Below, one piece after another: positions 30,551 to 41,126 of a DNA stretch of 64,000 nt. The notes under the pieces are model-generated. The model had not been told where the DNA came from and did not search any database. It saw only the letters and a list, made by a program, of their open reading frames with translations. Every line of letters begins with the position of its first letter. Positions within the stretch are counted from its first letter, which is position 1. The position numbers and the translations under genes were made by a program. The DNA lies in assembly GCF_047948215.1 (NCBI RefSeq), contig NC_134465.1:50561946-50625945 (forward strand), in the 5' to 3' direction. This DNA comes from Lycorma delicatula. Lineage: Eukaryota > Arthropoda > Insecta > Hemiptera > Fulgoridae.

Positions 30551-30978
30551 AATTATTATATATAATATAAACTGCTTAGCAATATATTATTAATTTACCT
30601 CGAGCGCTTTCGGCTATTCTGTCATCTTCAGGAAGTTTTATGATTTATTACTGAAATATATAAAATTATAGAATTCACATAACTAAATTTTATATAACAA
30701 TTGTTATCAAGATACAATAATAGTGTTGTGACACTATTACAATACGGACTTAGTTAATTTGACTTAGATTTTAACTTTTGATGTTAACTAATGACGATCA
30801 ATACTATTATTATATACGATAATTTTTACACTCGTATATAATTTAATTATGTGAATTCTATAATATTATATATTTCAATAATAAATCATAAAACCTCCTG
30901 AAGATGACAGAATAGCCGAAAGCGCTCGAGGTAAATTAATAATATATTGCTAAGCAGTTTATATTATATATAATAATT
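30551..30978. mobile_element. MITE P3 with inverted repeats over 100 bp
   Basis: Left arm AATTATTATATATAATATAA, CTGCTTAGCAATATATTATT and AATTTACCTCGAGCGCTTTC is repeated inverted at the right end almost without mismatch. The matched arm extends through GGCTATTCTGTCATCTTCAG to TGATTTATTA and beyond. Length 428 bp. No coding. High arm identity suggests a young copy or recent correction. Confidence 0.8.
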
Positions 30979-31689
30979 ATACATTTTTCTCTAACATTAT
31001 TATTTCTTTGTTATAAATAACTGTGTAAAAATTATGCTTTATCCTCCTTTTTTTTAAATTTATGAAAGGATTTATTTCTTTGATCTTGAGTCGGAGTATG
31101 TTTGCGCGTGTGTTTTTTTGTTTATTTTTATCGTTCAAGGTCATTTTAATAATAATTATTTGTTGCTTTTGTGTATGCAATATACCGTTTTATTATTGAA
31201 GTATTCTACACAAAGATTCACGGAGAGAGAGAGAGTGATTGAGGGAGCGAGTGACAGAGTGAGAGAGAGATAGATGAGTGAGTAAATGAGAAATAGGATG
31301 GTCTGAATTGATACTATCATCAATTCGGTTCACTTCTCATTACTATGTACATGTTTATTATGTCCTTTTTTACAAAAGTTTCCGTTTATATATTAATTTT
31401 TTCTAATTGATTTAACCTTTTTCAAAATAAATTATAAAATAGAAGATTTCACTTGTGATTGATGGGGAAAATTTAAATAAAAACTATAAATATTTTTTAG
31501 TAAGAAAACCGGATTTTTTTTCATACATAATTTTAAAACTTAAGTCATAAGTTTTTGTATACTTTTTAACGTAACTTTGAAAAATGGCATCGAAGTATTT
31601 TCTGGACTCATTCAAGATTTTCCATGGTTGTTTAAATTATTATAATTAAAATTATTATTTAAATGTAGAGGTATGTTATATCAATTAAG
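30979..31689. other. AT-rich stretch with GA microsatellite
   Basis: GAGAGA-rich segment at about 31222-31272. A 67-codon minus-strand frame at 30977-31180 is Lys/Asn/Ile-rich and looks composition-driven. Confidence 0.4.
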
Positions 31690-31987
31690 AAAAAATCAAA
31701 AATCTATATATTTTTTATTTTTATTTTGGACTTATTTGGTTCAGTCGATTGCAATCAAAAGGGAAGGTGCACAACTAAATGTTACAACAGTCCTAAATCC
31801 AAAATTTCAACATCCTACGGCTAATGGTTTTTGTTGAATTATGCGAGATATATACGTAGGTACAGATGTCACACTGAAACTAGTCAAAATGGGTTCAGAA
31901 ATGGTCAAACTGGATATTTCCGTTAAAATCTGAAAACTGGAATTTTTCGCGATCACAATACTTTCTTTACTTCGTGTACGGAAGTAA
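31690..31987 (-). repeat. repeat family E, partial copy
   Basis: Reverse-complemented it starts TACTTCCGTACACGAAGTAA and runs through GTATTGTGATCGCGAAAAAT and TCAGATTTTAACGGAAATAT, as at 51059. Ends near TCGATTGCAATC. Confidence 0.6.
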
Positions 31988-32544
31988 ATATTAATACGGA
32001 ATAATTTTCAATTTCTTGGCTACACATTTATACAATAAACTATATATAAGAAAAAGCATGCTAGCTAATCTGATCAAATTCTGCAAATCTTGGCGTTTGA
32101 TGACCATTTCTAATCAATAGAAGAATTTTAGCATTGATACGTTTCCCCTTTTTATATTAAATTCAGTACTTAGAGTGCATGCTTATCTTACCATTTTTTT
32201 TTTAATTTTTCCCCAAATCCCCCTTCCCCAAAAATATGAAAAAGCTATCCTTTTATGTATTGCACATTTTATAACTGATTTTTATTTGTCTTTCTAAGCA
32301 TAGTAGTAGTCAAGCAACCTAAAAAAAAAACTTTGGAGGCAATATTGGACGGGGAGCCGATCAAAGTATAAAAATATCGATTTTTTTGCATTTTTAAACA
32401 TTTCTTGTTTACTTAAATTTTTAATAATAATATTGGAATAAACTTTCATCATAATTAAATACCCCAACCACTCAAAAAAAATTTTAGATAAATCTTTATT
32501 GGTTGTATATTTTTTAGTGGATAACTTTGGAGTCAATATCCCAA
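31988..32544. repeat. spacer, then repeat D first unit (about 32150-32410)
   Basis: The unit AGTGCATGCTTATCTTACCA to AACTTTGGAGGCAATATTGG recurs at 32655-32940 and partly at 60600-60730. The remaining bases are AT-rich and unassigned. Confidence 0.5.
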
Positions 32545-32663
32545 AATATAGATACGGCTGAAAAACTTAAGGACAACCCTGAAGAACTAAAAAGAGCAAC
32601 AAAACAGTACAGAAGTGTGCCAAGAAACACGCTACACCGGGAGTTAGAAGTTGGGAGGGGATT
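32545..32663 (+). other. protein-like segment between two repeat D units
   Basis: An open stretch reads DTAEKLKDNPEELKRATKQY then RSVPRNTLHRELEVGRG. The ...A-KQY-VPR-TLHR pattern resembles the recognition helix of a helix-turn-helix in pogo or psq-type DNA-binding domains. No continuation is seen on either side: the frame runs into repeat D. It may be a fragment of a transposase, or chance. Confidence 0.3.
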
Positions 32664-32940
32664 TTGGGGTCAATTTTTTCAATATTTTGTGTACGTAACC
32701 TTACTTTATATTAAACTCAATATATAATGCCTGCTTATCTTAGCATTTTAAAAAAAAAATTTCCCTCAAAATTTCTCCCTCCCCAAAAATTGAAAAAAGC
32801 TATCTTTTTATGTATTGCACATTTTGTAAAGGATTATTTTTTTATTTTCCGAGACATAATAATAGTGCAAGGGACAAAAAAAACTTTGGAGGCAATATTG
32901 GGGGGAGTAGCCCAGCAAAGTTTATAGATTTTTTGAATTT
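32655..32940 (+). repeat. repeat D second unit
   Basis: Diverged copy of about 32150-32410 in the same orientation, spaced about 530 bp. Shared words include TATGTATTGCACATTTT and ACTTTGGAGGCAATATTGG. Confidence 0.6.
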
Positions 32941-33366
32941 TTTAAAACTCTTTTTTATTTTATGTAGCATTCATTATTTTTCCGCTGTATAAGATTAAAT
33001 AACCAATGCTAGGTAAATATTATAACTTTTTTCACATAATTTAATGCATTTTAAATAGGTAACATATTTTCTAAGTGTTTAGTTTTATTGAAATAAAGGT
33101 AGGAGAAAAAAACACTTTTTTGTCCCACGCACAAGCTTTGAGCTTATATGGTGAATTAATTAATCAAGCAAAAAATAAATAAATAGAATCACTCATATTT
33201 TAATTTATATATTCGCGTTTATTTTATTTATTTTTCAATTTAATATTAGTAATATTTTTTTTTTTAATCTTTCTTTTTCAGAATTTAATATAAAAATAAT
33301 ATTTTATGGTTTTTGTGTTTTTATAACATTTTTTAACAAATTACTTTAAATTTTTTAAGTTCAACC
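32941..33366. other. AT-rich spacer with a SINE2 tail fragment
   Basis: At 33118-33187 the SINE2 type-B tail appears alone: CCCACGCACAAGCTTTGAGC, then GGTGAATTAATTAATCAAGC and AAATAAATAAAT. No head is present upstream. Confidence 0.5.
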
Positions 33367-33437
33367 CATTGATTCTCTTACTTTTTCGCCCACCGTCCAC
33401 ATTGAGAATTAAACATTTTCTAGCACTCCCGATAATT
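33367..33437 (-). mobile_element. hAT-like MITE terminus
   Basis: CCATTGATTCTCTTACTTTT, TCGCCCACCGTCCACATTGA and TTCTAGCACTCCC match the reverse complement of the right end of the 4128-5034 element. The LINE at 33438 cuts it off. Confidence 0.65.
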
Positions 33438-34510
33438 AAAAGGATTTGGAAGAAACAATGAACGGCATAGATGAAGTCCTACGCAAGAACTATTGCATGA
33501 AAATAAACAAGAAGAAAACAAAAGTAATGAAATGTACAATGATACAGAAATAGAAGAACAATTGCTAACATCTACAGGAACCAAACATAAGAAAGAAGCC
33601 GTAATAAGAAAGGGAGTCCGACAAGGATGTTCCCTATCCCCGTTACTTTTTAATCTTTACATGGAACTAGCAGTTAATGATGTTAAAGAACAATTTAGAT
33701 TCGCAGTAACAGTACAAGGTGAAAAGATGCTACGATTTGCTGATGATATAGTAATTCTAGCCGAGAGTAAAAAGGATTTAGAAGAAACAATGAATGGCAT
33801 AGATGAAGTCCTACGCAAGAACTATCGCATGAAAATAAACAAGAACAAAACAAAAGTAATGAAATGTAGTAGAAATAACAAAGATGGACCACTGCATGTG
33901 AAAATAGGAGGAAAAAAGATTATGGAGATAGAAGAATTTTGTTATTTGGGAAGTAGAATTACTAAAGATGGACGAAGCAGGAGCGATATAAAATGCCGAA
34001 TAGCACAAGCGAAACGAGCCTTCAGTCAGAAATATAATTGGTTAACATCAAAAATTAATTTAAATGTCAGAAAAAAATTTTTGAAAGTATATGTTTGGAG
34101 TGTCGCTTTATATGGAAGTGAAACTTGGACGATCGGAGTATCTGAGAAGAAAAAATTAGAAGCTTTTGAAATGCGGTGCTATAGGAGAATGTTAAAAATC
34201 AGATGGGTGGATAAAGTGACAAATGAAGAGGTATTGCGGCAAATAGATGAAGAAAGAAGCATTTGGAAAAATATAGTTAAAAAAGAGACAGACTTATAGG
34301 CCACATACTAAGGCATCCTGGAATAGTCGCTTTAATATTGGAAGGACAGGTAGAAGGGAAAAATTGTGTAGGCAGGCCATGTTTGGAATATGTAAAACAA
34401 ATTGTTAGAGATGTAGGATGTAGAGGGTATACTGAAATGAAACGACTAGCAGTAGATAGGGAATGTTGGAGAGCTGCATCAAACCAGTCAAATGACTGAA
34501 GACAAAAAAA
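33438..34510 (+). mobile_element. L1x LINE copy C, rearranged 5' part
   Basis: Ends CAAATGACTGAAGAC plus A-run. The first 98 bases (33438-33535) duplicate the segment encoding KDLEETMNGIDEVLRKNY, which recurs in its proper place at 33772-33866. The copy is therefore shuffled or is two truncated copies fused. Confidence 0.85.
33586..34299 (+). pseudogene. L1x reverse transcriptase fragment
   Basis: Open from HKKEAVIRKGVRQGCSLSPL through LRFADDIVILAESKKDLEET (catalytic DD present), CYLGSRITKDGRSRSD, VALYGSETWTI and YRRMLKIRWVDKV to EERSIWKNIVKKETDL, where a one-base loss shifts the frame (copy B reads KRRDRLIGH there). KIKML is shortened to KML by an in-frame 6-bp loss. The N-terminal palm half is missing. 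The open frame's Met at 33493 lies in the duplicated, out-of-order block. Confidence 0.85.
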
Positions 34511-34636
34511 AAAAACATAAAATTAATAGTTATAAATGTCTTGGTTCAATTAAATATAAAGCTTTTACAATATTTCGAGGCGTCCCTGTGAAGAGGCCGC
34601 GGCTTCCCTTGGCACACAGTTTGGGAATCACTGCAG
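34511..34636. mobile_element. second hAT-like terminus
   Basis: Reverse-complemented from about 34633 it reads CAGTGATTCCCAAACTGTGT then GCCAAGGGAAGCCGCGG. This is a typical hAT end but not identical to the MITE terminus at 33367, and the 8-bp flanks do not match, so the two may be different elements. Confidence 0.45.
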
Positions 34637-35393
34637 TATAATCTATAAAAAAAGCCCCATTGATATGGAATCTCCAAATTTTTAAAAAAATGTGAAATTT
34701 TTTTGTAGTTTTTATATTTAAACATTTATTATGAAATTAAAAAAAAAAAACTTTTAGTGATGAAATTTCAAACTGAAAATGCTGTGCAGGTATATTTTAG
34801 ATGACTTGACCGGCGTACCTGGAATGCAATAGTTGTTTTTTGTTTTTAAATATTTTTTTATGTTAATACATGTATACAATTATTTTTTTGTATAAATTTT
34901 ATGTTAATTCATTTTTAAATTGCATGTATTTTATATTAATGCATGTTTAGTATAAATGCATATTTTTATTTTTTGCATGCTGCTTCAACGTGTTATGAAT
35001 CTACTTTAGTGGGACTGTTGCATTGTTAAGGAAATCTGGACCAATTATAAATGCTATATGTGGTACCAGTATGGTATTGCATCAATGTGCCATGCTGTGA
35101 GTTTTTTTATTTATTAATTATTATTTTTATATTTTAAAAAGAAAATTTGTATTATTTTATAAAAGTTGTATTATTTTATGTAGGTCTAGAATATACAGGC
35201 AGATGTAGTTAGTTTTTAATTTTGTTAGTTTATCTTTATCTTTGTTTATGTATAAATTGTAAAACCACTTCCTGTCTGCCTTATGTAAATTGAATTAAAA
35301 TCTTTTTAAGCAAAAGATAAAGTAAAATTATTTTGTTTAACCTCAGTGCGGTCTTAGATAAATGCTAAAAAAACATAAATTATATAACTCCAA
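34637..35393. other. AT-rich stretch, nothing recognised
   Basis: No coding signal or repeat boundary; several TATA/A-run blocks. Confidence 0.4.
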
Positions 35394-35403
35394 TAAATTT
35401 ATC

Positions 35404-36881
35404 TTTTTTTTTTTTTTTTTTGTTTGTCTTCAGTCATTTGACTGGTTTGATACAGCTCTCAAAGACTCCCTATCTAGTTCTAGTCGTTTCATTTCAGTAT
35501 ACCCTCTACATCCTACATCCCTAACAATTTGTTTTACATATTCCAAACGTGGCCTGCCTACACAATTTTTCCCTTCTACCTGTCCTTCCAATATTAAAGC
35601 GACCATTCCAGGATGCCTTAGTATGTGGCCTATAAGTCTGTCTCTTCTTTTAACTATATTTTTCCAAATGCTTCTTTCTTCATCTATTTGCCGCAACACC
35701 TCTTCATTTGTCACTTTATCCACCCATCTGATTTTTAACATTCTCCTATAGCACCGCATTTCAAAGGCTTCTAATCTTTTCTTCTCAGATACTCCGATTG
35801 TCCAAGTTTCACTTCCATATAAAACAACACTCCAAACAAACACCTTCAAAAATCTTTTCATGACATTTAAATTAATTTTTGATGTAAACAAATTATATTT
35901 CTTACTGAAGGCTCGTTTAGCTTGTGCTATTCGGCATTTTATATCGCTCCTGCTTCGTCCATCTTTAGTAATTCTACTTCCCAAATAACAAAATTCTTCT
36001 ACCTCCATAATCTTTTCTCCTCCTACTTTCACATGCAGTGGTCCATCTTTGTTATTTCTACTACATTTCATTACTTTTGTTTTGTTCTTGTTTATTTTCA
36101 TGCGATTGTTGTTGCGTAGGACTTCATCTATGCCGTTCATTGTTTCTTCTAAATCCTTTTTACTCCCGGCTAGAATTACTATATCATCAGCAAATCGTAG
36201 CATCTTTATCTTTTCACCTTGTACTGTTACTCCGAATCTAAATTGTTCTTTAACATCATTAACTGCTAGTTCCATGTAAAGATTAAAAAGTAACGGAGAT
36301 AGGGAACTCCTTGTCGGACTCCCTTTCTTATTACGGCTTCTTTCTTATGTTCTTCAATTGTTACTGTTGCTGTTCCTGTACATGTTAGCAATTGTTCTTC
36401 TGTCTCTGTATTTGAACCCTAATTTTTTTAAAATGCTGAACATTTTATTCCAGTCTACGTTATCGAATGCCTTCTCTAGGTCTATAAATGCCATGTATGT
36501 TGGTTTGTTTTTCTTTAATCTTCCTTCTACTATTAATCTGAGGCCTAAAATTGCTTCCCTTGTACCTATACTTTTCCTGAAACCAAATTGGTCTTCTCCT
36601 AACACTTCCTCCACTTCTGTATAGAATTCTAGTTAAGATTTTTGATGCATGACTAGTTAAACTAATTGTTCTGTATTCTTCACATTTATCTGCACCTGCT
36701 TTCTTTGGTATCATTAATATAACACTTTTTTTGAAGTCTGAGGGAAATTCCCCATTTTCATAAATATTACACATCAGTTTGTATAATCTATCAATCGCTT
36801 CCTCACCTGCACTGTGCAGTAATTCTACAGGTATTCCGTCTATTCCAGGGGCCTTTCTGCCATTTAAATCTTTATGCCATT
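35404..36881 (-). mobile_element. L1x LINE copy D with 10-bp target duplication
   Basis: T-run at 35404-35421, then the reverse complement of the family's NQSND end. Flanked by TAAATTTATC on both sides (35394-35403 and 36882-36891). The 5' end lies just upstream of PGIDGI, about the same truncation point as copy B. Confidence 0.88.
35430..36800 (-). pseudogene. L1x reverse transcriptase, two or three frames
   Basis: The downstream frame (36275-35430, minus) reads MELAVNDVKEQFRFGVTVQG, LRFADDIVILAGSKKDLEET (DD intact), VVLYGSETWTI, RRMLKIRWVDKVTNEEVL and ...AVSNQSND. The upstream frames (36774-36354) carry VILMIPKKAGADKCEEYRTI, EDQFGFRKSIGTREAILGL and AFIDLEKAFDNVDWNKMFSI (catalytic Asp). A short deletion near 36600 (RRIERRV lost), a loss at about 36365 (NQT) and one at about 36310 (GCSL) separate the frames. 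Otherwise almost identical to copy B. Confidence 0.88.
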
Positions 36882-36927
36882 TAAATTTATCATTAAAAAA
36901 TTAGTAAATGTAATAAGATTGTTTTAT

Positions 36928-37137
36928 CACCGTATTATTTTAAATTGTATAGTACCGTTCCACCACGCGGCAGGGTAATAGCGTCTCGGTCTTTTATCCG
37001 GAGGTCCCGGGTTCGAATCCTAGTTCGATAGGTTTTTTCCTTACTCTTAAAAATGTCCATTTTCAAATACGTACGCACAAGTTTCGAGCTTATGTGGTGA
37101 ATTAATTGATCAAAAAATATTGAGCAAAAAATAAATA
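36928..37137 (+). mobile_element. SINE2, type-B tail, 16-bp target duplication
   Basis: AATAAGATTGTTTTAT at 36912-36927 and 37138-37153. Head has GTAATAGCGTCTCGGTCTTT and box B GGTTCGAATCC. The tail reads TACGCACAAGTTTCGAGCTT, ATGTGGTGAATTAATTGATC, then AAATAAATAAAT. Confidence 0.85.
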
Positions 37138-37255
37138 AATAAGATTGTTTTATACCCGAGTAATATGGTTTTAATAAAATGTTTTCGAAAATTACTATAA
37201 AAATAATATTTTAGGGTAAAATATTACTCTCGAATTGCCATAAAAAAAATCTTAA

Positions 37256-37400
37256 TATCGTGGCGAAATGGTAGCGTCTCGGCCTTTAATCCGGAAGTCC
37301 CGGGTTCGAATCCCGGTTAGTCAAGGCATTTTTCACACGCTACAAAAGTTCCGTTTTTATATTCTCACGCACAAGCTTCAAACTTATTTTGTAACACGTT
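37256..37400 (+). mobile_element. SINE2, type-B tail
   Basis: ATCGTGGCGAAATGGTAGCG then TCTCGGCCTTTAATCCGGAA and GGTTCGAATCCCGGTTAG; tail TCTCACGCACAAGCTTCAAA. Tandem neighbour of the previous copy, 118 bp away. Confidence 0.82.
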
Positions 37401-37896
37401 CATTCTACTCATAAACTGTTTAATATTCATTATTACTATCAAGAAAGTCATATTGATTAATGTCACTTTTATGGCTTTACATTAGTCATGGATGTAATAA
37501 AATTTCTGACAGATAATTTAAATTAAATTAATGTAATCTTTCGTCTAAAACCAATTTAATATAAATTTTATCTCTTTCAGTAAATAATTAAATGTCAATA
37601 TTATAATAAAATAAATTCTTAAAGAATCAACTATAACACGTCAAATGAAAAATAATGTGTGACGTCTTATGATTCATACGACAAGCAATTAAGATAAGTA
37701 CGTCAAAGTTATCTTAGCGCAATGGTATGTGAACTTACTAGATTGATTCCATGGTTGGGGGATTTACTGTTTATGCCTGATTGGTTACTTCGTGAATGGA
37801 GTTATCACAAAATAGTTGCACAAAATTCCTATTTTTCTATAAGTGTTGCTGCGCAGTAACACCTATACGGTAAGATAACCTTGAGAAATTGTACAT

Positions 37897-37932
<36 letters not shown>

Positions 37933-38570
37933 TGTTTTCATTCGAACGTTATATACCAACGGGAAACGATGACAATTGCGACGTTTCACATCTGAGGAAT
38001 GTTTTAAATGTCTTTTACTTTGACCTTGAGAGATATTATTATGTCATTGCCAACACATGCGACTTCCTCCGGCAAAGAGGAAGTGCACTGCATCCTTCAA
38101 CAACTAGGGCTCCCAAGAGGCGTATTCCTGCTAAGCCGAAAGGGTTTAACACAGAAAGGACTTCACGGGACGGTCTGAAGGGGAATCTAGCCGAGAGAAC
38201 GAAGGACACACGCGGCTTATGTCCAAAGGTAGGCCCCGGTGAATTACTCAACCTTGTCTGAAGGATTGGAACGCAATAATTAATTCCGTCCTTAAATAAT
38301 ACAAAATAAATATAACCGCCTTTAAATAATTTTCCGCCCGATAAAAAGAATGACACAGCAGCAATGGAATTTTCTCCAAGTTCTACGATTAGTATGGAGA
38401 TATATATGTCTCCCGCTATTCTTGTGTTCCTTTCTATTCTGAACGTTTTGTTGTTTTTACAACAGAACTGTACATGTTCTGGGCGTACAATAAGTAAAAG
38501 ATGTAAACATGCTAATTCCTGTTCAACGTAACTTTTAGTCCTCCATCGGTCTTTGATAGAAGGTTCAGTT
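37401..38570. other. mostly unassigned; GC-richer block at about 38055-38270
   Basis: TA microsatellite at 37900-37930. The block around 38055-38270 (CCTCCGGCAAAGAGGAAGTG through AAAGGTAGGCCCCGGTGAAT) is markedly GC-richer and open in one forward frame ending LCPKVGPGELLNLV-stop, and open on the reverse strand too. It is probably part of an element I do not recognise. No exon-like splice sites are convincing. Confidence 0.35.
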
Positions 38571-39027
38571 ATTTTTTTTTATTTTCAGTCATTTAACTGG
38601 TTTGATGCAGCTCTCCAAGATTCCCTATCTAGTGCCATTCGTTTCATTTCGGTATACTTCCTTTCTTTCTTTTTCCTGTTTAGCCTCCGGTAACTACCGT
38701 TTAGATAATACTTCAGAGGATGATATGTATGAGTGTAAATGAAGTGTAGTCTTGTACATTCTCAGTTCGACCATTCCTGAGATGTGTGGTTAATTAAAAC
38801 CCAACCACCAAAGAACACCAATATCCACGATCTAGTATTCAAATCCGTGTAAAAATAGCTGGCTTTACTAGGATTTAAACGCTGAACTCTCGTATTCCAA
38901 ATCAGCTGATTTGGGAAGACTCGTTCACCACTAGACCAACCCGGTGGGTACATCCTACAACCCTAACAATTCGTTTTACGTATTCCAAACGTTGCCTGCC
39001 TGCACAGTTTGTCCCATTTACCTTTCC
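38571..39027 (-). mobile_element. L1x LINE copy E, 3' end only, split by a SINE1
   Basis: Minus-strand 3' end (TTTTCAGTCATTTAACTGGT, GATGCAGCTCTCCAAGATTC) is interrupted after GGTATAC at 38657 by a SINE1, resumes at TACATCCTACAACCC and stops near 39027 (CCCATTTACCTTTCCC). The frame is too short to keep coding. Confidence 0.78.
38658..38948 (-). mobile_element. SINE1, full length, nested in L1x copy E
   Basis: Tail CCGGAGGCTAAACAGGAAAA on the minus strand and head ACCCACCGGGTTGGTCTAGT. The junctions share only TAC (38655-38657 and 38949-38951), and CCC of the LINE is lost, so the insertion involved a small deletion or a blurred duplication. Confidence 0.85.
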
Positions 39028-39039
39028 CTCGATTACATT

Positions 39040-39690
39040 TATAATCGAGTACTTCGATTAAGCTCTCTCTGCAGACCTACACACCGCAAAGTTGCGAAGA
39101 AAACCAGCCATATAGACCAATCCTCGTGGATCATCCAGTTGATACGGAGATCCAGAAAGGAATGTATTCTCTCAAGTTCCCTAACAGCTCGTGAACGTTC
39201 GACCATGTATCGGGGGACAGACGTGGGGGACGTGGTCCGCTGTATCATCCAATTCCGCAATTCGGATATTGACTCGAATCCACCAAACAAAGCCTAACCA
39301 AAATCGCCCGAAAGGCGCCATGACCGGAGAGAAACAGTGTGATATACCGATTGTGGGAGACCCATCCAATCGCACCTAAATCAGAGACTAGGAAATATAA
39401 CATGCGTGTAACGACCTGTGGGGGATTCGTCCCATCTGACCTGCCAAGATGCAAGGCCCCGGTCTTCAATCTCCTGCTTTCGTTCTGATGTCAATAGGTT
39501 ATTCACCTTCCAAAAGTAGAGTTTCTTACGGGTCATTAGCCAAGATTTGTTTGACTCCGGCTATATCACAGACTGCCTCCTGCAAGACTGTTCTATAACC
39601 GCCTATAATTCAGTCAGCAAGAGGAGTCGTTGGGCCCGCAGCAAAATGTCCGCGGAATACCTAAAAGCCGTGTTGATTCAGCAACAGACA
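39040..39690 (-). pseudogene. R1-like reverse transcriptase C-terminal domain, frameshifted
   Basis: Minus-strand frames read EDRGLASWQVRWDES, then FLVSDLGAIGWVSHNRYITL, FLSGHGAFRAILVRLCLVDS and SQYPNCG; after a frame change IAELDDTADHVPHVCP and RSRAVRELERIHS follow. The order W-W...TGRxTH...YxTxFLSGHGxFRxYL-x-CxxC...H-C is that of the R1-group tail; the first Cys of the knuckle reads Y (SQYPNC). It differs clearly from the copies at 17.6 and 26.8 kb, so it is a separate R1-like family. Its stop-side end fuses into L1x copy E DNA. Confidence 0.75.
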
Positions 39691-40344
39691 CGGGTGATTT
39701 ATTTACCCTTTTCGTTCTTTTATTTTTTTTTAATATTTTAATTTCTTTATTTTTAATTTTTTTTTTTCATATGAAACTTGTAGATTTATTTTCGTGAAAA
39801 CCTGTGTTTATTATTAAATTTAACGTTTTATTTTGTAATAAATAAATAAATAAATTTCATAGTTTTATAGTTATATTATATATATTTTATATTTCCTATT
39901 GTTCATTAATTAATTTACTACTTATTCATTGTTCATTAATAAATTACTCTACTAGTAATTTGTATGTATAAATTTCATCATTAAATTAATTTCTATTATA
40001 ATTTTTTTCTTCAAAAACTTAGTTTCTATATATAGTCATTATACACAGTAATTAAAACAGTAATTTCAATTAATATTTTTTATAATTTTATTATTTGTGT
40101 TCACTGTAGTTTAAATCATTCATGTTTCTTGTTAATTGTTATTTTATTACAATAGTATTACGTCAATCTTTACAAAAATGCTTTAGTTAGACTAAAATAG
40201 TTGTGTATGTTGGTGTTGGACTGGTAGCATATATTTATCCTTGAATTGTATATTGATTTTGTGTCTGTTGTAAATAATAAATATACACCGCAGTTCATTG
40301 ATAATTCTGTTTTATCTATAAGATAATTGTACTTATGAAAACCA
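39691..40344. other. AT-rich stretch, nothing recognised
   Basis: Tandem ATAA/TTAATTAA-type words and T-runs; no gene. Confidence 0.4.
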
Positions 40345-40346
40345 TA

Positions 40347-40580
40347 GGATGAGTGAAAAGTTACGCAACCCATATTGAAAAGAAAATATAACCTTCTTGG
40401 ATGTAAAAAAACATATAAAATTTTAATAAATATTAAATAATTTCATAACTTTATTAAATGAATGCTCGAAATGTGCTCCATTTTTAGATATTCAGTTTTC
40501 AACACGTTTATTCATGTTGGCAACCCTTTTTTTAATCGTTCTACCGCTGATGTAAAATATCGATTTATAATGCGAATTTA
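40347..40580 (-). pseudogene. mariner-superfamily (DUF4817-type) fragment, C-terminal end
   Basis: Left terminus GGATGAGTGAAAAGTTACGC after a TA (40345-40346) resembles the GATGATT/GAGTGATT ends of M1-M3. The minus strand reads, with a frame change, VANMNKRVEN then SKNGAHFEHSFNKVMK, like the family's RVxxCIxxxGxHFEHL C-terminus. The remaining element is missing. Weak but consistent in both terminus and peptide. Confidence 0.45.
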
Positions 40581-40680
40581 TTTATAAACAATATTTCTTT
40601 TAAATAGTACGTGGAAGATAAATTTGTTGACTTAGGCGCTATAGATTATAGAAAATAACTTTCTACTCAAAGAACTTGCC

Positions 40681-40860
40681 GATCTCCGTGGCGAAGTAGT
40701 AGTGTCGTCTCGGCCTTTCATCCAGAGGTCCCGGATTCGAAACCCGGTCAGGGATCGTATTTTTTATACGCCACAAAATTCCATTTCCATATTCCCACGT
40801 ACAGAGTTCTTTATAATCTTCTGTGACGAATTAATTCATCAATTAGATCAAAAATTTAAC
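40681..40860 (+). mobile_element. SINE2, type-B tail, degenerate
   Basis: GTGGCGAAGTAGTAGTGTCG, TCTCGGCCTTTCATCCAGAG and a mutated box B GATTCGAAACC. The tail keeps TATTCCCACGTACAGA and GTGACGAATTAATTCATCAA. Confidence 0.8.
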
Positions 40861-41126
40861 CCAAATTATCGATCGGTATATCTAATAGGAAAACAAATGA
40901 ATTTTTAATTAATATATATATTTGTTTAAAAAATTTGTAATCACTAATATTAAAAAAAACCCAAAGAACTTGTTTTCGAATCTGTTTGAATAGAAAAAAA
41001 TTGTCGATTTAATTAGATTATTTTAAAAAAAGTCAATATATGTCTGAAATCAATGTACTTAGAAGTAATAGAACTGAATTTTGCACCTGTGAATAGTATA
41101 CAACATATAAACAAAATTTAAAAATT

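Noticed and set aside
33367..34636. One hAT element split by L1x copy C
   Set aside because: The two termini differ and the 8-bp flanks do not match, so they probably belong to different elements.
37660..37700. Second CRE-like site (GTGACGTCTTA)
   Set aside because: Imperfect and alone; expected by chance in 64 kb.
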